From positions 124,001 to 188,000 of the forward strand of contig NZ_JAVREH010000006.1 of assembly GCF_031845305.1 (NCBI RefSeq): a stretch of 64,000 bases of DNA. Reading direction: 5' to 3'. Below are positions 43,084 to 51,243 of this stretch, piece after piece; the first letter of the stretch is position 1, and every line of letters begins with the position of its first letter. Origin of the DNA: Jatrophihabitans_A lederbergiae (lineage in GTDB: Bacteria; Actinomycetota; Actinomycetes; Mycobacteriales; Jatrophihabitantaceae). The translations under genes were made by a program, and so were the position numbers. The notes under the pieces were generated by a model, which was not told where the DNA came from, did no database searches, and saw nothing but the letters and a program-made list of their open reading frames with translations.

Positions 43084-43458
43084 TCAGCGCCGGGATGACG
43101 AGCCGGACCGGGCGCACTCGATGCAGGTCCGAGCCGCCGGCCGGGCCAGCAACCGCTCAGCGCCGATGGCCGAACCGCAGCGCTCGCACACCCCGTACGA
43201 GCCGTCGGCCACGAGGGCGAGCCCGCGTTCCAGGTCGATCAGCCGGCCCCGTGCCTGGTCCAGCACCGCGACCAGCTGCGCCCGCTCGAAGGCGATGGTC
43301 GAGCCTTCCGGGTCGTGCTCGTCGTCGGCGTTGGTGGACTCCGATGCCGCCATCATGGCCTGCAGGTCCGCGCTGAGCGACGCGATCTGGGCGAGCGCGG
43401 AGGACCACTCGGCAGCCAGCCGGTCCGACAGCTCTGAGGACGCCCGCTGCTCGCTCAC
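43084..43458 (-). CDS. DksA/TraR-type C4 zinc-finger protein
   Basis: Protein of 124 residues starting MSEQRASSELSDRLAAEWSS at GTG 43458. A long coiled-coil helix pair (about 1-85) is followed by a four-Cys zinc finger, CERC and CIEC, in YGVCERCGSAIGAERL and ARTCIECA. DksA/TraR proteins enter the RNA polymerase secondary channel and act with ppGpp; in actinobacteria other roles are possible. The long open frame upstream overlaps the aldehyde dehydrogenase gene and is spurious. Divergent from that gene with a 123-base shared promoter region. Confidence 0.87.
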   Translation of the reverse strand: MSEQRASSELSDRLAAEWSSALAQIASLSADLQAMMAASESTNADDEHDPEGSTIAFERAQLVAVLDQARGRLIDLERGLALVADGSYGVCERCGSAIGAERLLARPAARTCIECARSGSSSRR

Positions 43459-43581
43459 GTCGGACCCGAACGCGGGCGTGAACGCCGAAATTCCACGCTG
43501 ACACGCGACCGCGATCAGTTCAGCACGGGGACTAACGTGGTGAGAAACGGCCAGCCCACCGCCAGAGCAGGAGTGCCCTTC

Positions 43582-44991
43582 ATGGCTATCGCGACCACCA
43601 ACCCGGCGACCGGCGAGGTCCTCAAGACCTTCGACGCCCTCACCGACGCCGAGATCGACACCAAGCTGCAGGCCGCCGCCGACGCCTTCCGCACGCTGCG
43701 GCGCACCAGCTTCGCCGAGCGCGCCGGATGGATGCGCGCGGCAGCCGACATTCTCGACGCCGAGCAGGACGTAATCGGCGCGATGATGACCACCGAGATG
43801 GGCAAGACGCTGGCCTCGGCCAGGGCTGAGTCCGCCAAGTGCGCCAAGGCCTGCCGGTTCTACGCCGACAGCGCTGAGCGGTTCCTGGCCGACGAACCGG
43901 TCGAGGCCGCCGCGGTCAACGCCGACAATGCCTACGGCACGTACCAGCCGCTGGGGCCGGTGCTGGCGATCATGCCGTGGAACTTCCCGCTGTGGCAGGC
44001 GATGCGCTTCGCCGCCCCGGCCCTGATGGCGGGCAACGTCGGCCTGCTCAAGCACGCCTCGAACGTTCCGCAGACCGCGCTGTTCATGCAGGACCTGTTC
44101 GACCGCGCGGGCTTTCCGTCCGGCTCGTTCCAGACGCTGCTGATCGGCTCGGCGCAGGTCGAGAAGGTGCTCGCCGACGAGCGGGTCGCCGCCGCTACCC
44201 TGACCGGCAGCGAGGGCGCCGGCCGTGCGGTGGCCGAGGCCGCCGGACGCAACCTGAAGAAGACCGTCCTGGAGCTCGGCGGCAGCGATCCCTTCGTGGT
44301 GATGCCCTCGGCCGACATCGAGAAGGCCGCCAAGGTCGCCACCACCGCTCGCTGCCAGAACAACGGGCAGTCCTGCATCGCCGCGAAGCGGTTCATCGTC
44401 CACGCCGACGTCTATGACGCCTTCGCCACCGCGTTCGTTCAGAACATGTCCGAGCTGGTCATCGGCGACCCGATGGACGAGAACACCGACGTCGGCCCGC
44501 TGGCCACCGAGCAGGGGCGCGACGACGTCGCAGCCCAGGTCCGCGACGCGGTCGACAAGGGCGGAAAGGTGCTGTGCGGCGGAGAGCCGATCGACAAGCC
44601 GGGCTGGTGGTACCCGCCGACCGTCGTCGCGGAGCTCAGCACCGACATGGAGATGTACGCCGAAGAGGTCTTCGGGCCGGTCGCCGGGCTGTACCGGGTG
44701 AACTCCTACGACGAGGCCATCGAAATCGCCAACGGCACCAAGTTCGGCCTGGGTTCCAACGCCTGGACGACCGACCCGGACGAGCAGCAGGCCTTCGCGC
44801 GGGACCTCGAGGCGGGCGCGGTGTTTATCAACGGCATGACGACCTCGTTCAACGAACTGCCCTTCGGCGGCATCAAGAACTCGGGCTACGGACGCGAGCT
44901 GTCCGAGCACGGCATCCGCGAGTTCTGCAACCTCAAGGCGGTATGGATCGGCGAAGCGGCCGACGTCCGGACCGGCTCACACGCCGAGTAG
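43582..44991 (+). CDS. gabD: NADP-dependent succinate-semialdehyde dehydrogenase
   Basis: Oxidises succinic semialdehyde to succinate, linking GABA or 2-oxoglutarate breakdown to the TCA cycle. The 469 residues carry PWNFPLWQAMRF, LTGSEGAGRAVAE, the catalytic Glu in VLELGGSDPFVV and the catalytic Cys in NNGQSCIAAKR, plus EVFGPVAGLY. ATG at 43582 follows AGGAG by eight bases, which decides against an upstream GTG at 43537. It fits the GabD1 group of mycobacteria. Confidence 0.92.
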   Translation: MAIATTNPATGEVLKTFDALTDAEIDTKLQAAADAFRTLRRTSFAERAGWMRAAADILDAEQDVIGAMMTTEMGKTLASARAESAKCAKACRFYADSAERFLADEPVEAAAVNADNAYGTYQPLGPVLAIMPWNFPLWQAMRFAAPALMAGNVGLLKHASNVPQTALFMQDLFDRAGFPSGSFQTLLIGSAQVEKVLADERVAAATLTGSEGAGRAVAEAAGRNLKKTVLELGGSDPFVVMPSADIEKAAKVATTARCQNNGQSCIAAKRFIVHADVYDAFATAFVQNMSELVIGDPMDENTDVGPLATEQGRDDVAAQVRDAVDKGGKVLCGGEPIDKPGWWYPPTVVAELSTDMEMYAEEVFGPVAGLYRVNSYDEAIEIANGTKFGLGSNAWTTDPDEQQAFARDLEAGAVFINGMTTSFNELPFGGIKNSGYGRELSEHGIREFCNLKAVWIGEAADVRTGSHAE

Positions 44992-45027
44992 CCGGCACAG
45001 ACAGCGCAGATAGCGCAAGCGCGGTGG

Positions 45028-45044
45028 TCAGCGGCAGTCGCTGA
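45028..45044. terminator. Short hairpin between convergent genes
   Basis: TCAGCG (45028-45033) and CGCTGA (45039-45044) form a 6-bp stem with a 5-base loop in the 97-base gap between gabD and the convergent F420/PPOX gene. A TAAGTAAGTGTT tail follows. Confidence 0.4.
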
Positions 45045-45088
45045 TAAGTAAGTGTTCACGCCGATTTCCAGGGACGACTCGGCGGAAT

Positions 45089-45526
45089 TCACGTCGCGGG
45101 CATCTGAGCCGCAGCCGTCCAGCCCCGGTACCGGTGGACGTCCACCGCGAGCATCGGCCCGTCCGGCGGGTGCTCCCGGTACTGCGGGTACTTCGCTGTG
45201 AGCGCCGCTCGGGCCGAGGCCAGCTCGGCCGGAGCCTCGACCACCCTGCCGGTGCCGTCGAGCCGGACCCACCAGAGCCGTTGCCAGTCCTCGTCGTAGA
45301 AGTCCACCAGCAGGCTGGCCCGTCCGGTCGCCAGCAGGTTGGCCGTCCGGCGAAGTTCCGTGCTCCGCTTGGCCTTGTGATCGACCGCGATATATGCGGT
45401 GCCGTCCACGATCGCCAGGCACACCGGCACCAGGTGTGGCTCCCCCGCGGCCGAGACGGTCGCCAGCCGGGCGACCCGGGCAGCGGCCGCCCGCGACCGT
45501 GACTCGCTATCGGGAAGCACCGGCAC
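45089..45526 (-). CDS. PPOX-class F420-dependent protein (TIGR03668-like)
   Basis: Split-barrel flavin/deazaflavin-binding protein of about 145 residues. It has the group's features: RVARLATVSAAGEPHLVPV, YIAVDHKAKRSTELRRTANL, LLVDFYDEDWQRLWWVRLDG. Such proteins use coenzyme F420, an actinobacterial cofactor, in redox reactions on unknown substrates. The start is uncertain between GTG 45526 and GTG 45520; neither has a clear ribosome-binding site. Divergent from the alpha/beta hydrolase at 45572. Confidence 0.85.
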   Translation of the reverse strand: MPVLPDSESRSRAAAARVARLATVSAAGEPHLVPVCLAIVDGTAYIAVDHKAKRSTELRRTANLLATGRASLLVDFYDEDWQRLWWVRLDGTGRVVEAPAELASARAALTAKYPQYREHPPDGPMLAVDVHRYRGWTAAAQMPAT

Positions 45527-45571
45527 CGGCCAAGAGTAGAGCGCCGCGGGCGGTCCGCTTACTGTTCCCCT

Positions 45572-46447
45572 GTGGAATCTCCGACGCCGCACCGGCAGAG
45601 CGCCAACATCTGGGGCCACACGGTGTCCTACCTCAGCGCCGGTCCGGCGGACGGACCGCCGATCCTGCTGCTGCACGGCCTGGCCTCGGACGCGCGGACA
45701 TGGGAGCCACTGATGTCCCAGTTGGCGCGGCGCGGCGCCCGGGTGATCGCCCCGGATCTGCTCGGGCACGGCGAATCCGACAAGCCGCCGCTCACCTATG
45801 ACCTCGAGGCGTTCGCCCGCAGCGCGTCCGCGCTGGTCGAGACGCTGGGGCTTCGGCACGTCACGGTCGTCGGCCACTCCCTCGGTGGCGCCATCGCGAT
45901 GCACCTGGCGCGCGGCTTTCCGCAGTTCTGCCAGCGGCTCGTGCTGATTTCGAGCGGTGGCCTCGGGCACCGGGTGCATCCGGTGCTGCGCGCCGCGGCC
46001 GTTCCGGGCACCGAGGGAGTCCTGGCACTGCTCGTCAACGACCGGATGGCGCCGGTCTACCGGGCTCGCGCTCTGCACAAGCTGCTGCGGCTGCGGCCCG
46101 AGACGGTGGCCAACCTGGGCCGGGTGGGCGCCAACATCGGCGGCCGCGAGCGCCGGTCGGTCTTCTTCGAGAGCCTGCGCGGGGCGATCGCCCCGCACGG
46201 CCAGCGCGGCTCGATGGTCGAGCTCGGCTATCTCGATCCGGACCGGCCCACCCTGGTGATCTGGTCCGAGCACGATCCGATCGTGCCCGTCGAGCACGCT
46301 CTTGCCGTGCTCGACGGGGTGCCCAGCGCCCAGGTCGAGATCCTGTCCGGCAGCAGCCACGATCCGCACCGCCGGCACGCCGCCCGGGTCGGGCAGCTGA
46401 TCGCCGGGTTTCTGGGACTGCCCGTCGAGGACGGCCCGCTCAGCTGA
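45572..46447 (+). CDS. Alpha/beta-fold hydrolase
   Basis: Hydrolase of 291 residues. GTG start at 45572 (MESPTPHRQSANIWGHTVSY). Oxyanion segment LLHGLASDARTWEPL, nucleophile elbow VVGHSLGGAIA, acid residue in WSEHDPIVP and the His near GSSHDPHRRH. It resembles epoxide-hydrolase or C-C bond hydrolase relatives; the substrate is unknown. Its last eight bases overlap the convergent end of moeA. Confidence 0.88.
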   Translation: MESPTPHRQSANIWGHTVSYLSAGPADGPPILLLHGLASDARTWEPLMSQLARRGARVIAPDLLGHGESDKPPLTYDLEAFARSASALVETLGLRHVTVVGHSLGGAIAMHLARGFPQFCQRLVLISSGGLGHRVHPVLRAAAVPGTEGVLALLVNDRMAPVYRARALHKLLRLRPETVANLGRVGANIGGRERRSVFFESLRGAIAPHGQRGSMVELGYLDPDRPTLVIWSEHDPIVPVEHALAVLDGVPSAQVEILSGSSHDPHRRHAARVGQLIAGFLGLPVEDGPLS

Positions 46448-47687
46448 GCGGATACACCAGCACATCCTCACCGGCTTGGACCGTCCGGTCATCGGGAACC
46501 TCGGCAAGCGCGTCGGCGGAGGCGCTTGCCGACAGCTGGTGCGAGTCCTGACCCGTCACCGGACGGACATGCACCCGGCCGTCCGGACCGATTCGTGACA
46601 GCACGCGCAGGAACGCCGTCCGGCCGTCCGCCAGCGGCCTGCCGAGCTGTTCGTCGGCGATGGCAAGGACGGACGGGCCGTACGGCTCGACGTGGCCCAT
46701 CATGTGCCGCAACGCCGGGCGCGCGATGAGCTCGAAGCTGACCAGCGACGACACCGGATTTCCGGGCAGCCCGAGCACCAACACCGGCGCGGATGGTCCG
46801 TCCAGCACTCCGAACGCGAACGGCTTCGCCGGACGGATAGCCACCTGCATCCAGTTCAGCCGCCCCATCCGCTCCAGCACCGCCTTCACCGGATCGGAGT
46901 CGCCCATGGACACCCCGCCGGACGTCACGATCACGTCGCAGGCTGCCATGGCATGGCGCAGCCGCTGTTCGAGGTCAGCGACATCGTCACTGGCCACGCC
47001 GAGGTCCATCGGCTCGCAATTCGCCCGCACCAGCAACGCCATCAGCATCGCCCGGTTCGACTCGTGGATCTGCCCGGGCCGGAGTTCGCCGCCATCGGTG
47101 ACCAGCTCGTCGCCGGTGACCAGCACGCCGACCCGCAACCGCCGGTACACCAGCACCTCGCGCGCGCCGACGCTGCCGAGCACTCCCAGGTGTGCCGGCC
47201 GCAGCACCGTTCCGGCGGCGAGCACCGTCTCTCCCGTGCGGACGTCGCTGCCGGCCCTGCGAATGCCCGCCCCTGACCGCGCGGGAGCGAGGATGGCAAC
47301 CTGGTCGCCGGCCGCGCCGAGCTGTGACCCGGCGCGGGCGGAGGTCCGCTCCACCATCACGACCGCGTCCGCGCCGGCCGGTAGCGGGGCGCCGGTCATC
47401 ACCTTCCAGGTGCGTCCGGGTTCGACCGGCCGATCAGCCACCGAGCCCGCCAGCACCGAGCCGAGGACGTCGAGGTGCACCGGCTGGTCCTGGGTGGCCG
47501 TGACCGTGTCCGCCGCCTGAACCGCGTAGCCGTCCACGCTGGTGTTGTCGAACGGCGGAACCGCATGAGTGGCGACCACGTCGGCAACGATGACGCATCG
47601 GTCGGCCCGGGCGACGGGCAGCGCAACCGGCGCGATGGACGGGCAGGCGGCCAGCAGGGTCCGCCGCGCGTCGGCAAGCTCGATCAT
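46440..47687 (-). CDS. moeA: Molybdopterin molybdotransferase
   Basis: Inserts molybdate into adenylylated molybdopterin, the last step of molybdenum cofactor synthesis. The 415 residues have PPFDNTSVDGYAV, the GVLVTGDELVTDG and IHESNRAMLMALL segments, TSGGVSMGDSDPVKAVLE and LPGNPVSSLVSFEL. All four MoeA domains seem present. ATG start at 47687. Divergent from the aldo/keto reductase by 51 bases. No other cofactor gene is adjacent. Confidence 0.95.
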   Translation of the reverse strand: MIELADARRTLLAACPSIAPVALPVARADRCVIVADVVATHAVPPFDNTSVDGYAVQAADTVTATQDQPVHLDVLGSVLAGSVADRPVEPGRTWKVMTGAPLPAGADAVVMVERTSARAGSQLGAAGDQVAILAPARSGAGIRRAGSDVRTGETVLAAGTVLRPAHLGVLGSVGAREVLVYRRLRVGVLVTGDELVTDGGELRPGQIHESNRAMLMALLVRANCEPMDLGVASDDVADLEQRLRHAMAACDVIVTSGGVSMGDSDPVKAVLERMGRLNWMQVAIRPAKPFAFGVLDGPSAPVLVLGLPGNPVSSLVSFELIARPALRHMMGHVEPYGPSVLAIADEQLGRPLADGRTAFLRVLSRIGPDGRVHVRPVTGQDSHQLSASASADALAEVPDDRTVQAGEDVLVYPLS

Positions 47688-47738
47688 GGCGCCACCCTAC
47701 GATGCCGCCACTTACGGCCATGCGGTAGTTGTTGACGC

Positions 47739-48722
47739 ATGGAAAAACGCGAACTCGGCAAGGCCGGCCGCTCGGTCTCGGTCATCGGTCTCGGCACCTG
47801 GCAGCTCGGCGCGGACTGGGGCACGGTGGACGAGTCCGATGCACTGGCGGTGCTCGAGGCCGCTGTCGAAGCCGGTGTGACGTTCTTCGACACGGCCGAT
47901 GTGTACGGCGACGGGCGCAGCGAGCAGCTGATCGGCTCGTTCCTGAAGGCTCACCCTGGCATCGAGCTGACCGTGGCCACCAAGATGGGCCGCCGGGTCG
48001 ACCAGGTTCCTGAAAACTACACCCTGGACAACTTCCGGACCTGGATCGACCGCTCGCGTGCCAACCTCGGCGTGGACGTGCTGGACCTGGTGCAGCTGCA
48101 CTGCCCGCCGGCGCCGGTCTACTCCTCCGACGCGGTGTACGAGGCACTGGACACCCTCGTCCAGGAGCAGCGAATCGCCTCGTACGGCGTCAGTGTCGAG
48201 ACCACGGTCGAGGCGCTGACCGCGATCCAGCACCCGGGTGTCGCCAGCATCCAGATCATCCTCAACGCCTTCCGGCAGAAGCCGCTGGACGAGGTGCTGC
48301 CCGCCGCGATCGCCGCCAACGTCGGCATCATCGCCCGGGTGCCGCTCGCGTCGGGTCTGCTGTCGGGCAAGTACACCCACGACACCGTGTTCGCCGGGGA
48401 TGACCACCGCAACTACAACCGGACCGGAGCGGCCTTCGACGTGGGCGAGACATTCGCCGGCGTGGACTTCGACAGCGGAGTCGACGCGGCGGTGGAGTTC
48501 GCGAAGCTGCTGCCCGAGGGCGTGAGTCCCGCCGCTGCCGCACTGCGCTGGGTCGTCGACCAGGCCGGGGTCAGCACCGTCATCCCCGGTGCGCGTAACC
48601 CGGAGCAGGCGCGGGGCAACGCCCAGGCTGCCGACGTACCCGAATTGTCGGCCGATCTGCAGGCGAAGATCCGGGCGCTCTACGACGACAGGATCCGGCC
48701 CCAGGTGCACAACCGCTGGTAG
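47739..48722 (+). CDS. Aldo/keto reductase
   Basis: NADPH-dependent (alpha/beta)8-barrel reductase of 327 residues. The tetrad is visible: Asp and Tyr in FFDTADVYGDGRSE, Lys in VATKMGRR and His in LVQLHCPP. NADP-binding VIPGARNPEQARGN lies near the C-terminus. Sequence style fits the YccK/Gcy-like bacterial AKR group acting on small aldehydes or sugars; the substrate is unknown. ATG start at 47739. Confidence 0.92.
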   Translation: MEKRELGKAGRSVSVIGLGTWQLGADWGTVDESDALAVLEAAVEAGVTFFDTADVYGDGRSEQLIGSFLKAHPGIELTVATKMGRRVDQVPENYTLDNFRTWIDRSRANLGVDVLDLVQLHCPPAPVYSSDAVYEALDTLVQEQRIASYGVSVETTVEALTAIQHPGVASIQIILNAFRQKPLDEVLPAAIAANVGIIARVPLASGLLSGKYTHDTVFAGDDHRNYNRTGAAFDVGETFAGVDFDSGVDAAVEFAKLLPEGVSPAAAALRWVVDQAGVSTVIPGARNPEQARGNAQAADVPELSADLQAKIRALYDDRIRPQVHNRW

Positions 48723-48730
48723 TCGGTGGC

Positions 48731-49324
48731 TCAGGCTCGGCTCGCTGCCCGCTGTGAATGGGCGGGCGAGTCGGGCCACTCGTCAGCGAGCATGGCGAAC
48801 ACCACCTCGTCGGACCACTCGCCCTTGAACAGCTCGTTGTGCACGAAGTGGGCTTCCAGCCGCATTCCCAAGCGAGCCGCGAGACGAGCGGAGGCGTCAT
48901 TGCGCGCGTCGAGGCGGGCAACGACCCTGTGCAGCCCCAGATCCTCGAACGCCAGCGCGAGCACCGCGGCGCACGCCTCGCTGGCGTAGCCCCGACCGCC
49001 GACCTCGGGATGGAAGACGTAGCCGAGCTCGCCGCCGGCATGCTCGCGGCTGCGGAAGAACAGCACGACGTCCCCGACCAGCCGGCCGGTATCCCGCTCG
49101 ATCACCCCCAAGGTCAGTGCCTGGCCCTCGTCCGAGATCTCATCGCGCGACAGGTCACCGGACAGGCGAGCCGCCAGCTCCTGTCGCGTCATGGGCTCGA
49201 AGGGCAGGTAGCGGCACACTTCGGCGTCGCTGCGGTAAGCCAGCAGCGCGCCGAGGTCGTCCGCGCGCAAGGGCCGCAACGCCACCCGGGCTGTGCTGAT
49301 CGGATAGCTCGGCCTCAAGTGCAT
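48731..49324 (-). CDS. GNAT-family N-acetyltransferase (RimJ/RimL type)
   Basis: Acetyl-CoA-dependent transferase of 197 residues starting MHLRPSYPISTARVALRPLR at ATG 49324. TARVALRPLRADDLGALLAY, the acetyl-CoA loop region GGRGYASEACAAVL and FVHNELFKGEWSDEVVFAML are typical of RimJ/RimL-like acetyltransferases. The open frame continues upstream but the family starts at this Met. Acceptor unknown. Ends eight bases from the convergent reductase gene. Confidence 0.88.
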   Translation of the reverse strand: MHLRPSYPISTARVALRPLRADDLGALLAYRSDAEVCRYLPFEPMTRQELAARLSGDLSRDEISDEGQALTLGVIERDTGRLVGDVVLFFRSREHAGGELGYVFHPEVGGRGYASEACAAVLALAFEDLGLHRVVARLDARNDASARLAARLGMRLEAHFVHNELFKGEWSDEVVFAMLADEWPDSPAHSQRAASRA

Positions 49325-49391
49325 ACCGCATGATTGCAGACCACTGCGCTGGGCCTCGTGGTTCGGCGGCGCCGGGAGTAGAACTGGATAC

Positions 49392-49541
49392 ATGAGTGAA
49401 CCGACGTCGTCCGGCGAGCGCCCCGACCCCGCCGACGAGGACGACATGCGACAGCACACCCAGGCCGAAGCCGAGGGTTCGGAGCCGGAAGAAGGCCCGG
49501 ACGTGCCGCGCGTGCACACCCAGGACCCGGCCGAAGGCTGA
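49392..49541 (+). CDS. Very small acidic protein
   Basis: A 49-codon frame (MSEPTSSGERPDPADEDDMR onward, ending TQDPAEG) with ATG at 49392 preceded by GGGAG. The product is Glu/Asp/Pro-rich and lacks hydrophobic stretches, so it is probably disordered. It sits between the divergent acetyltransferase and the MFS gene. Coding bias fits the neighbours, but the frame is short and I recognise no family. Confidence 0.5.
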   Translation: MSEPTSSGERPDPADEDDMRQHTQAEAEGSEPEEGPDVPRVHTQDPAEG

Positions 49542-49559
49542 CGCGACCCCCGCTTGGAT

Positions 49560-49613
49560 GCTTGCCTCGGCACAGCCGCTTGCCTCGGCGCAGCCACTCA
49601 CCTCGGCACAGCC
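49560..49613. repeat. 18-bp tandem repeat, three copies
   Basis: GCTTGCCTCGGCACAGCC (49560-49577) is followed by two variant copies (49578-49595 and 49596-49613), between the small acidic gene and the MFS gene. A separate 15-base duplication (CGGCAATCAAACATC) at about 49666-49695 encodes GNQTSGNQTS in the MFS N-terminus. Confidence 0.85.
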
Positions 49614-49630
49614 GCACCATCCGACAGGGC

Positions 49631-50938
49631 ATGCTGGTGGACGTGCCACAGCCCACTCCCCCGACCGGCAATCAAACATCCGGCAATCAAACATCCGCCG
49701 AAGAAACGTCCACCGGAGAAGCACCCAAAACTGAGCGGGCTCGCTCGGTCGTCTCGCGGGGGCCGTTGCGCGGGCTGCCGATCGAGGTGGCGGTGCTGTC
49801 CGTCGTCGCGTTCTTCGTCGCCGCCGGGTTCGGGATCGTCGCCCCGGCAATCCCGGTGTTTGCCCGCAGCTTCGGGGTGTCCCGGACGGCAGCCGCGGCG
49901 GTGGTCAGCGCGTTCGCGTTCATGCGGTTGGTATCGGCGCTGGGTTGCGGACGGCTGGTGAACCGGATCGGCGAACGCCTCGTGCTGGGCGTGGGAATCG
50001 CGATCGTCGCCGTGAGCAGCGCGCTGGCCGGCTTGGCGGTGAACTACCCGCAGTTGCTCACACTGCGCGCGGTGGGCGGCGTCGGCTCCGCCATGTTCAC
50101 CGTGTCCGCCAGCTCGCTGCTGCTCGGTATCACGACGTCCGAGCAGCGGGGACGGGCGATGGGCGCTTTCAGCGGCGGCTTCCTGCTCGGTGGCGTCGCC
50201 GGCCCGGGGATCGGCGGCCTGGTCACCGGCTGGTCGCTGCGGGCCCCGTTCTTTCTGTACGCGGCGACCCTCGCGGCAGCCGGAGCGGTGGGACTGGCCA
50301 GGCTGCCCCGACGCGTCCGGCACGGTGACGCGAAGGACAAGCCCCGTCCGGTTCTGACGCTGGGGCAGGCGTTCCGGATGCCGGCCTTCCGGGCTGCGGC
50401 GGGCGCGAACCTCGCCGACAGCTGGGCCGCCCTCGGGGTCCGGGCCGCGATCGTGCCGTTGCTGGTCGTGGAGGTGCTGCACCGGTCCCCGATCTGGACC
50501 GGTGTCGCGCTGACCGTGTTCACGCTGGGCAACCTGGTGACGCTGACCGTGGGCAGCCGGATCGCCGACCGCCGGGGCCGCCGTCCGGTGCTGCTGATCG
50601 GCTGCCTGGGCAGCGCCGCCGGCACCGCGCTGCTCATCTTTCCCGCCTCGCTGGTGCTGCTGCTGGTGTCAATGGCGGTGTTCGGCGCAGGCAGCGGACT
50701 GCTCGATGTAGCGCCGGGCGCGATGCTCGGCGACGTCGCCGGCGGCCGGGGCGGCACCGTCGTCGCGGGCTACCAGATGGCCGGTGACGTCGGGAGCCTG
50801 GTCGGGCCGCTGGCCGCCGGAGCGCTCGCCGACAGCGCCGGGTTCGGACCAGCCTTCGCCGTCACGGCCGCGGTTCTGGTTGCCGCCGCCGTGCTCGCCC
50901 TCCGGGCTCCGGAGACGCTGGTTCGCACCCCGGCCTGA
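49631..50938 (+). CDS. MFS drug/sugar efflux-type transporter
   Basis: Major facilitator of about 435 residues. An unusual N-terminal segment (about 1-45) contains the GNQTSGNQTS duplication. Twelve helices follow, with GRLVNRIGERLV and GSRIADRRGRRPVLL at the canonical loop 2-3 and 8-9 sites. It resembles multidrug exporters. ATG at 49631 is chosen because the earlier in-frame start reads the tandem repeat at 49560. The exact start is uncertain. Substrate unknown. Confidence 0.87.
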   Translation: MLVDVPQPTPPTGNQTSGNQTSAEETSTGEAPKTERARSVVSRGPLRGLPIEVAVLSVVAFFVAAGFGIVAPAIPVFARSFGVSRTAAAAVVSAFAFMRLVSALGCGRLVNRIGERLVLGVGIAIVAVSSALAGLAVNYPQLLTLRAVGGVGSAMFTVSASSLLLGITTSEQRGRAMGAFSGGFLLGGVAGPGIGGLVTGWSLRAPFFLYAATLAAAGAVGLARLPRRVRHGDAKDKPRPVLTLGQAFRMPAFRAAAGANLADSWAALGVRAAIVPLLVVEVLHRSPIWTGVALTVFTLGNLVTLTVGSRIADRRGRRPVLLIGCLGSAAGTALLIFPASLVLLLVSMAVFGAGSGLLDVAPGAMLGDVAGGRGGTVVAGYQMAGDVGSLVGPLAAGALADSAGFGPAFAVTAAVLVAAAVLALRAPETLVRTPA

Positions 50939-51243
50939 CGGCTCGTCGCCCGCTCGATGGACATGCTGAGCGCGCGTCAGGGCGAGCGCTCAGCATGTCG
51001 ATCGACGCCCGGCTGCCGGCTTCCCGCCGACGAGCTCGTCGTCCAGTCGCAGCGTCAGGGCGACCGGCCGACGCCCAACTCCGCCGCAAGCTGCTGCTCG
51101 ATGCTCGCTGCTTCGCTGCCTACCGGATCGACCGGTCCGCTGACTGTCACGATCGGTCACAGTACGACCCCACCGGCCTGGGACGGCTGTCCACCCCGGT
51201 GCGCCCCGGCGAAGCCGCAGCCGGGTAATGCGACCATGCTCTG
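50939..51243. other. Gene-free stretch of 305 bases
   Basis: The first 60 bases hold the hairpin at 50960-50999. The rest is GC-rich with short open frames (for instance from 50995) that lack family features. I see no gene or RNA in it. Confidence 0.55.
50960..50999 (+). terminator. Perfect 14-bp inverted repeat after the MFS gene
   Basis: GACATGCTGAGCGC (50960-50973) and its exact reverse complement (50986-50999) flank a 12-base loop, 21 bases after the MFS stop. No U-tract follows. Termination is likely; a protein-binding site is an alternative. Confidence 0.6.

Noticed and set aside
43459..44910. N-terminal extension of the zinc-finger gene
   Set aside because: It is antisense to the certain aldehyde dehydrogenase gene and has shadow-type composition.
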